Origin: Clostridiales bacterium | GTDB lineage: Bacteria; Bacillota; Clostridia; Oscillospirales; Oscillospiraceae | Direction: 5' to 3' | NCBI GenBank assembly: GCA_019418025.1 | Contig: DYCR01000042.1 | Location: 1 to 10,558, forward strand | Length of the DNA: 10,558 bases | Part shown: piece by piece, positions 5,958 through 10,558 of the stretch | Position numbering within the stretch: position 1 is the first letter of the stretch | Layout of the letters: each line of letters starts with the position of its first letter | Made by a program: the position numbers and the translations under genes | The notes under the pieces: model-generated | Seen by the model: only the letters and a program-made list of their open reading frames with translations | What the model was told of the DNA's origin: nothing | The model's database searches: none

Positions 5958-6221
5958 TCAGGAGGCAGCTTCGCCGCAGGAGCTGCCTCCGTTTTCTTTT
6001 TCAGTCCGCATCCGTGGCCTTTTTTGTGCTTCTGTACCGATATCGGTCAGCAGGCCCTTCAGCTCATCAAACGGCATGCTGTACCGTTGAGACAGATAGC
6101 GCAGGGATGCACCCAGTTCTCCGTCCGGTCCACCGTACTGGCTGATGATGATCGAGGCCAGTCTCGGGTTCGGCTTATCGATCTTTACCGGGTATTGAAG
6201 CTTTTTTTCATACGAAAACAT
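5958..6221 (-). pseudogene. cotJC: Truncated cotJC (spore-coat manganese-catalase family), N-terminal fragment
   Basis: The 87-aa reading frame begins like CotJC: MFSYEKKLQYPVKID-PNPRLA, QYGGPDGELGASLRYLSQRYSMP and KGLLTDIGTE (residues 1-64). Full CotJC proteins are about 180-200 aa. Here homology stops at the first glutamate of the conserved GTEE--H metal-ligand motif (codon at 6030-6032). The remaining 23 residues are unrelated, and the last ten are encoded by the opposite-strand terminator hairpin at 5961-5990. No downstream piece of cotJC is visible in any frame. It cannot be an active Mn catalase because most metal ligands are gone. The start ATG has a strong GGGAGGG site and lies 3 bp after the cotJAB stop, so it is still translated in an operon if transcribed. 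It could be a retained short coat component, but a broken gene is the simpler reading. Confidence 0.82.
5961..6003 (+). terminator. Terminator 2, end of the long riboswitch RNA
   Basis: A 10-bp perfect stem (5961-5970 with 5981-5990), extendable by two inner pairs to leave loop GCCGCA (5973-5978), is followed by the T-rich tract GTTTTCTTTTT (5991-6001). The T tract shows it acts on the + strand. On the - strand the same bases encode the last residues of the truncated CotJC and no T tract follows. Confidence 0.82.
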
Positions 6222-6224
6222 CGT

Positions 6225-6686
6225 TTATCCCTCCCGATTTGCACAGTATTCCCAAGGCCACGGATCGTCCAGCCATCGATACGCCCCCTCGCCGGGGTGC
6301 ATGTGATTCAACGGACCGTACTGCTGTTCGTACTGTTTTCTGAGCTTGGAATACATTTCCTGATATGCTCTGTACAGCTCCAGTGCCTCGTGATCATCCC
6401 GATGGGTGTCCAGATACAGTGACAGCTCCGTGATTGCAAAATTCAATGTCTGCAATTGGATCAACGGTGTGTCAGGCTTCTCCTTGGTATTGGCCATCCC
6501 CATGAAGGGCAGATCCAATCCGGGGTATATGGTCCCGCGGATCAGCGCCTTTCTGGCATCATACTGGGGCGGGTCCTCTTTCTGAAACGGTACATAGGGA
6601 TTGGCCAAAGGCGCTGTCGGTGGCAGCACGCCCTGATATCCCTCGGGCCTCCTGTGGGCCATGGGGCGTTTCATTCTAGGTTTCAA
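6225..6686 (-). CDS. cotJB: Fused CotJA-CotJB spore-coat protein
   Basis: A 153-aa protein that appears to join two spore-coat proteins usually encoded separately. Residues about 25-64 (PLANPYVPFQ...QYDARKALIRGTIYPGLDLPFMG) match clostridial CotJA. Residues about 74-149 (LIQLQTLNFAITELSLYLDTHRDDHEALELYRAYQEM...YEQQYGPLNHM...WLDDPWPWEY) match CotJB with its tryptophan-rich tail. The TTG start is chosen because AGGAGG lies 9 nt upstream; an in-frame ATG four codons later is possible but lies farther from it. Both proteins take part in the coat of the forming spore and are made in the mother cell under sigma-E in Bacillus. The rest of the locus is degenerate because cotJC, 3 bp downstream, is truncated. 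An internal TTG start for CotJB near residue 75 cannot be excluded. Confidence 0.85.
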   Translation of the reverse strand: MKPRMKRPMAHRRPEGYQGVLPPTAPLANPYVPFQKEDPPQYDARKALIRGTIYPGLDLPFMGMANTKEKPDTPLIQLQTLNFAITELSLYLDTHRDDHEALELYRAYQEMYSKLRKQYEQQYGPLNHMHPGEGAYRWLDDPWPWEYCANREG

Positions 6687-6730
6687 GGCTTCATTCCTCC
6701 TGAAAAAAAGTCAGAACTGTCGTTCCTGGT

Positions 6731-6739
6731 CATTCTATG
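6731..6739. promoter_or_regulatory. Possible sporulation-sigma -10 elements between cotJ and cwlD
   Basis: Read on the - strand, CATAGAAT (6739-6732) resembles a sigma-E -10 box, which would suit the cotJ genes. Read on the + strand, CATTCTA (6731-6737) fits the sigma-F/G -10 pattern CATWMTA, which would suit cwlD. No convincing -35 element accompanies either, so this is only suggestive. Confidence 0.25.
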
Positions 6740-6768
6740 CATAATCCGGGGCTGTGGTTCATAAAGCC

Positions 6769-6799
6769 CCCCTCCGCATCATACGATTGATCGGAGGGG
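6769..6799 (+). promoter_or_regulatory. Hairpin burying the cwlD ribosome binding site
   Basis: CCCCTCCG (6769-6776) is the exact complement of CGGAGGGG (6792-6799), which contains the Shine-Dalgarno sequence of cwlD 6 nt before its ATG. ATCA (6778-6781) and TGAT (6788-6791) extend the stem, leaving a six-base loop. In the folded RNA the ribosome site would be hidden, suggesting translational restraint. Confidence 0.55.
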
Positions 6800-6805
6800 T
6801 GATCG

Positions 6806-7525
6806 ATGAAAACCAGAGAATTTTTGAAAAGATATGCATATATCTATCTTTATGCAGTGTGCATCTGCCTGTTGGTCAGTTATTTTATTGGAGGCCGCAT
6901 CGCCAGTGTCCATAGTCCTCAGCACTTCACCCGGCGTCCCACGCTGATCATCGATGCAGGTCACGGTGGGATCGACGGCGGAACCACCTCCTGTACGGGG
7001 GTGCGTGAAAGCCAGTTCAATCTGGAGATCGCACAAAAATTGGAAAAGCTGATGAGAATCATGGGGTATCGGACCGTCATGGTTCGCACCGAGGATACCA
7101 GTGTTGCCACAGAAGGAAACACCATAAGGGAGGAAAAACGCTCTGATCTGCGGAATCGGGTCAATCTGGTGAGACAGACAGAAAACCCTTTGTACATCAG
7201 CATTCACCAAAATTTCTATCCTGAGAGCCGTTACTCAGGCCCTCAGGTATTCTTCGGATCAGCAGGGGACAGCAAGACCCTTGCCACGCAAATGCAATCC
7301 AATATGAACCACGTGTTGACATCATCCAGTAACCGCAGCTGCAAAAAATCCAGTGGCGTTTACATCATGGAGCATATTGACTGCACCGGCGTTCTGATCG
7401 AATGTGGATTTTTATCCAACCCGGAAGAAGAGCGAAAGCTGCGGACCCCGGAGTATCAAAAAAAGGTGAGCGGTGTCATTGCTGCGACTCTGGCTGACTA
7501 TATAGAACAATCGGCAGTCGCATGA
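6806..7525 (+). CDS. cwlD: CwlD-like N-acetylmuramoyl-L-alanine amidase (Amidase_3)
   Basis: A 239-aa zinc amidase that cleaves the bond between muramic acid and the L-alanine of the peptide stem. Residues 11-30 form a single N-terminal membrane anchor, placing the catalytic domain outside the membrane. The Amidase_3 domain spans about residues 46-235. Zinc ligands are visible as H53 (IIDAGHGG), E68 (GVRES) and H134 (SIHQN), and the catalytic glutamate is E199 (VLIECGFLSN). Length, single anchor and absence of SPOR or SH3 domains fit CwlD (about 237 aa in Bacillus), which makes muramic-delta-lactam in the spore cortex so that the cortex can be opened at germination. It stands divergent to the cotJ genes. 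The start has GGAGGGG 6 nt upstream, inside a hairpin. The last five codons and the stop lie within the 36-bp repeat at 7502-7537. Confidence 0.88.
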   Translation: MKTREFLKRYAYIYLYAVCICLLVSYFIGGRIASVHSPQHFTRRPTLIIDAGHGGIDGGTTSCTGVRESQFNLEIAQKLEKLMRIMGYRTVMVRTEDTSVATEGNTIREEKRSDLRNRVNLVRQTENPLYISIHQNFYPESRYSGPQVFFGSAGDSKTLATQMQSNMNHVLTSSSNRSCKKSSGVYIMEHIDCTGVLIECGFLSNPEEERKLRTPEYQKKVSGVIAATLADYIEQSAVA

Positions 7526-7537
7526 CTGCCGATTGTT
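7502..7537. repeat. 36-bp palindromic direct repeat, copy 1 (3' end of cwlD)
   Basis: The 36 bases are identical to 7740-7775. The core is a 14-bp inverted repeat, AACAATCGGCAGTC with GACTGCCGATTGTT, around GCAT. It encodes the end of CwlD including the stop codon and could act as a transcription terminator stem, though no T tract follows. Confidence 0.92.
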
Positions 7538-7739
7538 ATGAGACTGTCTAAAAACCCTTCCAGGGCTTTTAGACAAGTTTTTGCAGCCTGACCCGCGCAT
7601 AATTTGTCCGTCATTGACGGACAAATTCCACACTCTCAGGCTGATATGTATTTTCCCCGAGGTACACGCCCCCGTGGAAAATGATTTGGTCTTTTTTGCC
7701 GCTGAAGCGGCAAACTCTGTGAGACTTTTTTGACCACAC
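7538..7739. mobile_element. Hairpin-rich non-coding segment, possible MITE-like insertion
   Basis: The 202-bp segment between the two 36-bp repeats has no plausible ORF and is nearly all inverted repeats. Hairpins are at 7546-7574 (GTCTAAAA/TTTTAGAC plus CCCT/AGGG), 7584-7643 (CAGCCTGA/TCAGGCTG enclosing a 13-bp palindrome at 7601-7627), 7650-7682 (ATTTTCC/GGAAAAT) and 7695-7714 (TTTGCCGC/GCGGCAAA). The left end (GTCTAAAAA) and the inverted right end (GGTCAAAAAA) are imperfectly alike, as in terminal inverted repeats. A small non-autonomous element or a structured RNA are both possible. Confidence 0.45.
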
Positions 7740-7775
7740 ATAGAACAATCGGCAGTCGCATGACTGCCGATTGTT
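7740..7775. repeat. 36-bp palindromic direct repeat, copy 2 (3' end of the aldehyde dehydrogenase gene)
   Basis: Identical to 7502-7537. Here flanking bases extend the stem to 18 bp (ATAGAAC...GTTCTAT), so this copy looks like the original complete palindrome. It starts right after the final codons of the - strand aldehyde dehydrogenase and probably terminates that gene. Confidence 0.92.
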
Positions 7776-9155
7776 CTATCTTAAAAATACCCGAAGTAGT
7801 TTTTCGTAAATCCTTTGATATGGCTGATACCGCATCGGTAGATCCAACCATGTTTTTTTATCGACAATGGACTTCATGTGAGAAAAAGTATCAAAACCAT
7901 GCTTGCCATGATAACTGCCCATGCCGCTTGCTCCGACGCCACCAAAGCCCATGGCCGTTGTGGCAAGGTGGATAATGGTATCGTTGATGCACCCGCCTCC
8001 GTAGCGGATGTGACGGGTGACATAGTCAATCGACGGCTGATGTCGGCTGAAGAAATACAGCGCCAGCGGGGAATCCCTCCGTTGAAGCACAGAAACGATG
8101 GATTCGATATCCGTAAAGGTCATGATCGGCAATACCGGGCCAAAAATCTCCTGTCCCATGACGGGATCATCCCAGTTCACATCCGTCATGACCGTAGGCT
8201 CAATTTTCAGACAAGCCGCGTCTGTTTTTCCGCCAAAGACCACTTTCTTTTGATCGATCAGAGATACCACTCGGTCAAAATGCTTTTGAGAAATCATCCT
8301 GCCGTAATCAGGATTGCTCAATGGCTCGGCTCCAAACTGTCTGGTGATTTCCCGGGTAATCTCCTGCACAAGGCTGTCTTTCACATCCTCGTGGACCAGA
8401 ATATAATCCGGAGCAACACAGGTCTGTCCGCAATTTAAGTATTTTCCAAAAACGATCCTCCGGGCAGCCAGTTCTATTTTTGCAGTCTCGTCCACAATGC
8501 ATGGGCTTTTTCCGCCGAGCTCCAGTGTTACAGGGGTAAGATGTCTTGCTGCACGCTCCATCACGATTTTACCGACAGCCTGAGACCCTGTGAAAAAAAT
8601 ATAGTCAAACTGCTCGTCCAGCAGTGCCTGATTTTCAGCTCTTCCGCCGGTGATCACCGCCACATAATTCCTGTCAAAGCACCCTCCGATCAATTGACAG
8701 ATCACTTCTGATACAGCAGGGGAGTAGGCACTGGGTTTGATAACTGCGGTGTTACCGGCTGCCAGAGCGTCTACCAACGGCCCTATCGTCAGCAAAAACG
8801 GATAGTTCCACGGGCTCATGATCAGCACGGTGCCATAGGGCTCTGGCTGAACATAGCTTTTTGCAGAAAATTGATGCAGGGGAGTCCGCACCTTTTTTGC
8901 CTGCGACAGACCATAGCCGTACTTGATCATATATCGCAGCTCTTCCAGTACAAGCCCCACTTCGCACATATATCCCTCAAAAGGACTCTTGCCTAAATCA
9001 GATCGCAGCGCAGCATTGATTTTATCTTCATTTGTCCGGATCGCTCTTTCCAGACGGCGAAGCTGTTCTATTCGAAAAATCGGGGCAAGCGTAGCCCCCG
9101 AGCGAAAATATGCACGCTGCTGCTCTAGCACCTCATGAATAATACCTTGTTCCAT
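7776..9155 (-). CDS. Aldehyde dehydrogenase, class 3 type (NAD(P)+-dependent)
   Basis: A 459-aa aldehyde dehydrogenase that oxidises aldehydes to acids with NAD(P)+. Visible landmarks are PWNYP with N117, the cofactor lysine K140 (VIKPSAYSP), the nucleotide-loop FTGSQAVGK (188-196), general base E212 (LELGGKSP) and catalytic C246 (NCGQTCVAPDY). GQEIFGPVLP (about 345) and the end FDTFSHMKSIVDK follow the class 3 (ALDH3/YwdH-like) pattern, as does the short N-terminal region and the length of about 455-460 aa. The C-terminal PYQRIYEKLLRVFLR is basic and amphipathic and may touch the membrane. Substrate is unknown; medium-chain or aromatic aldehydes are typical. It lacks an encapsulation peptide and is not the acylating EutE enzyme, so I do not tie it to the eut operon. 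The ATG has GAGGG upstream. It is convergent with cwlD and divergent from radA. Confidence 0.93.
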   Translation of the reverse strand: MEQGIIHEVLEQQRAYFRSGATLAPIFRIEQLRRLERAIRTNEDKINAALRSDLGKSPFEGYMCEVGLVLEELRYMIKYGYGLSQAKKVRTPLHQFSAKSYVQPEPYGTVLIMSPWNYPFLLTIGPLVDALAAGNTAVIKPSAYSPAVSEVICQLIGGCFDRNYVAVITGGRAENQALLDEQFDYIFFTGSQAVGKIVMERAARHLTPVTLELGGKSPCIVDETAKIELAARRIVFGKYLNCGQTCVAPDYILVHEDVKDSLVQEITREITRQFGAEPLSNPDYGRMISQKHFDRVVSLIDQKKVVFGGKTDAACLKIEPTVMTDVNWDDPVMGQEIFGPVLPIMTFTDIESIVSVLQRRDSPLALYFFSRHQPSIDYVTRHIRYGGGCINDTIIHLATTAMGFGGVGASGMGSYHGKHGFDTFSHMKSIVDKKTWLDLPMRYQPYQRIYEKLLRVFLR

Positions 9156-9183
9156 ATCAAACCCTCACACTTACGTTTTTTTC

Positions 9184-9212
9184 ATCATACCACGATTGCG
9201 TCCGGTGTGCAA
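9184..9212 (-). promoter_or_regulatory. Sigma-A promoter of the aldehyde dehydrogenase gene
   Basis: On the - strand TTGCAC (9212-9207) and TATGAT (9189-9184) are 17 bp apart, about 30 bp before the start codon. It is back to back with the radA promoter. Confidence 0.72.
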
Positions 9213-9222
9213 TGGGCAATCC

Positions 9223-9251
9223 TTGACCAAGAATCCATCTATTGATATAAT
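9223..9251 (+). promoter_or_regulatory. Sigma-A promoter of radA
   Basis: TTGACC (9223-9228) and TATAAT (9246-9251) are separated by exactly 17 bp, a near-consensus promoter about 30 bp before the radA start. Confidence 0.85.
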
Positions 9252-9281
9252 ATCTGCAAGATCATAAAAGGAGCAATTCCC

Positions 9282-10558
9282 ATGGCAAAATTAAAAACCG
9301 TATTTTACTGTACCTCCTGTGGCAATGAGACCCCAAAATGGCAGGGGCGGTGTCCAAGCTGCGGTCAGTGGAACACCTTGACCGAGCATGTAGAAAAGCC
9401 TGTTGCCCCGGGGCGTGTAAAATCCGCACCGGTCGGTATGGGACGCAAGCCAAAGCAGCTTCATCAGGTGGATATCGACGACGAGACCAGATTCTTTACC
9501 GGAATGGGGGAGCTGGATCGGGTATTGGGCGGCGGTGCAGTTCAGGGCAGTTTGGTGCTGGTAGGCGGTGCGCCCGGCATCGGCAAATCAACCCTGCTGC
9601 TGCAGATCTGTGCCAATATCTGTAAGGATCGCAAGGTTCTGTATGTGTCTGGCGAGGAGTCCGAACGCCAGCTGAAGCTTCGTGCTGACCGCTTGGGTGT
9701 ATCCTCTGAAGAACTGTATATTCTATCGGAAACGCGGATGAGCGCCCTTCTGGAGGCCGTAGAAGAGGTCAAGCCCGATGTGTTGATCGCAGACTCTATC
9801 CAGACGCTTTATAACGAGGCAAATGAATCTTCACCGGGATCTGTTTCTCAAGTCAAAGACTGCACTATGAATCTGATGCATGTCAGCAAGCAAGAGGGGA
9901 TCACCGTTTTTGTAGTCGGTCATATCAACAAAGACGGGGCCATTGCAGGTCCGAAGGTTCTGGAGCATATGGTCGACTGCGTTATGCTGTTTGAAGGAGA
10001 TTCTCATTCTTCCTATCGACTGCTGCGTGCGGCGAAAAACCGTTTCGGCTCCACCAATGAAATCGGTGTTTTCGAGATGGCAGAGTCCGGCTTGGTCGAA
10101 GTACCGAATCCCTCTAAAATGCTGCTTCAGGGCAGACCCGAAAATGCCCCTGGGTCCTGCGTTGCATGCGTCATGGAGGGAACCCGCCCTGTCCTTGCAG
10201 AGATTCAGGCACTTGTAACACGTACCAGCTTCAATGTGCCACGCAGAGCTGCCGATGGATTTGATTTCAACCGGGCTGTCCTGATGATGGCAGTAGCTGA
10301 AAAAAGGGGAGGACTCGCTCTGAGTTCCTTTGATGCTTATATCAATGTCGTTGGCGGACTGCATCTGGACGAGACCGCTGCGGACCTGCCTTTGATTCTG
10401 GCAATCGCATCGGTGTACCGTGATCGACCGATATCATCGACACTTGCCGCCATCGGGGAAGTGGGTCTGACAGGGGAGATCCGGGCGGTAAATCACCTCT
10501 CACAGCGCCTGCAGGAGGTCAGCCGTCTGGGATTCAAGCATTGTATCATCCCCAGATC
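9282..10558 (+). CDS. radA: RadA (Sms), DNA-branch-migration ATPase for recombination and repair (3' partial)
   Basis: 425 residues are visible and the frame is still open at the window end; RadA is about 455-460 aa, so about 30 residues are missing. Domains in order: a C4 zinc finger (C10, C13, C24, C27 in YCTSCGNETPKWQGRCPSCGQW), a RecA-like ATPase with Walker A GGAPGIGKST (95-104), Walker B-like VLIADSI (about 167-173), the RadA-specific KNRFG motif (252-256) and a Lon-protease-like C-terminal domain (about 285 onward: FNVPRRAADGFDFNRAVLMMAVAEKRGGL...GLTGEIRAV). RadA extends heteroduplex DNA during homologous recombination and repair. The ATG has AAGGAG 8 nt upstream. In Firmicutes radA often sits next to clpC or disA; here its left neighbour is a divergent aldehyde dehydrogenase gene. 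Confidence 0.98.
   Translation, partial: MAKLKTVFYCTSCGNETPKWQGRCPSCGQWNTLTEHVEKPVAPGRVKSAPVGMGRKPKQLHQVDIDDETRFFTGMGELDRVLGGGAVQGSLVLVGGAPGIGKSTLLLQICANICKDRKVLYVSGEESERQLKLRADRLGVSSEELYILSETRMSALLEAVEEVKPDVLIADSIQTLYNEANESSPGSVSQVKDCTMNLMHVSKQEGITVFVVGHINKDGAIAGPKVLEHMVDCVMLFEGDSHSSYRLLRAAKNRFGSTNEIGVFEMAESGLVEVPNPSKMLLQGRPENAPGSCVACVMEGTRPVLAEIQALVTRTSFNVPRRAADGFDFNRAVLMMAVAEKRGGLALSSFDAYINVVGGLHLDETAADLPLILAIASVYRDRPISSTLAAIGEVGLTGEIRAVNHLSQRLQEVSRLGFKHCIIPR

Larger units (their letters stand above)
5546..6003 (+). ncRNA. Putative B12-controlled small RNA (EutX/Rli55-like), short and long forms
   Basis: This is a proposed transcript from the promoter at 5511-5539. It holds a cobalamin riboswitch, a terminator at 5803-5828 (short form about 283 nt) and a second terminator at 5961-6003 (long form about 458 nt). 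No + strand ORF with a ribosome binding site or recognisable product follows the riboswitch, and the next genes downstream are on the opposite strand. In Enterococcus (EutX) and Listeria (Rli55), a cobalamin riboswitch beside the eut operon controls an RNA whose long form binds and sequesters the EutV response regulator. The layout here is the same, and the read-through part contains a hairpin with an A1/G4 hexaloop (5923-5944). Transcript ends are inferred, and a second canonical loop is missing. The alternative is a riboswitch orphaned when its target gene was lost. Confidence 0.6.

Noticed and set aside
5644..6422. Overlapping + strand open frames downstream of the riboswitch as possible riboswitch-controlled genes
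   Set aside because: They start inside the aptamer or run through the two terminators and antisense to the cotJ genes. Their translations are low-complexity and none has a good ribosome binding site.
7502..7775. CRISPR array, because of identical palindromic repeats
   Set aside because: There are only two repeats, 238 bp apart in period, with a structured 202-bp spacer and coding sequence in one copy; no cas genes are present.
7878..8438. + strand open frame (186 aa) inside the aldehyde dehydrogenase gene
   Set aside because: It is the complement of a highly conserved catalytic region and has no recognisable domain.
7776..9155. Aldehyde dehydrogenase as the microcompartment acetaldehyde dehydrogenase (EutE/PduP)
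   Set aside because: It has a class 3 fold signature with both E212 and C246 as in non-acylating enzymes, no encapsulation peptide, its own promoter and the opposite strand.

Overview
The window looks like chromosomal DNA from an anaerobic, spore-forming Firmicute of the class Clostridia, probably a gut Oscillospiraceae/Ruminococcaceae-type organism. The reasons are a Gram-positive-style ethanolamine (eut) microcompartment operon, cotJ spore-coat genes, a cwlD-type germination amidase, strong AGGAGG-like ribosome binding sites and consensus sigma-A promoters. The taxon is inferred from gene content; no rRNA is present. Both window ends cut through genes (eutJ on the left, radA on the right).

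Bases 1-5444 are the 3' part of a + strand eut bacterial-microcompartment (BMC) operon: eutJ (partial), an eut-linked protein of unclear function, eutN (shell pentamer), a PduS-like Fe-S/flavin cobalamin reductase, a PduT-like tandem-BMC shell protein with its Fe-S cysteine, eutH (ethanolamine permease) and eutQ (cupin, acetate-kinase-type). Ethanolamine enters through EutH and is processed by the B12-dependent lyase and downstream enzymes, which would be encoded to the left of the window. PduS and PduT would carry electrons across the shell to keep cobalamin reduced. A strong intrinsic terminator closes the operon at 5460-5497.

Bases 5500-6003 hold the most interesting element, a stand-alone + strand RNA unit with no credible ORF. 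It has a near-perfect sigma-A promoter, a cobalamin riboswitch with a textbook B12 box, a terminator that competes with an alternative helix, a read-through segment with a hairpin whose hexaloop has the A1/G4 signature of ANTAR-protein targets, and a second terminator. Its position beside a eut operon and its layout match the EutX (Enterococcus) / Rli55 (Listeria) class of B12-controlled RNAs that sequester the EutV antiterminator. The match is incomplete: only one canonical loop was found.

Bases 5958-6686 (- strand) hold a remodelled cotJ spore-coat locus: a fused CotJA-CotJB protein and a cotJC cut off after about 64 residues, at the manganese-ligand motif, where the RNA unit's terminator begins to overlap it. 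This may be the scar where the eut/RNA block joined the chromosome.

Bases 6806-7525 (+) encode a CwlD-like amidase whose Shine-Dalgarno sequence is buried in a hairpin. Bases 7502-7775 are a non-coding array of hairpins: a 202-bp unique segment between two identical 36-bp palindromic repeats that also form the 3' ends of the two flanking convergent genes. Bases 7776-9155 (-) encode a class-3-type aldehyde dehydrogenase. A divergent promoter region (about 9184-9251) separates it from radA (+), which runs off the right edge.
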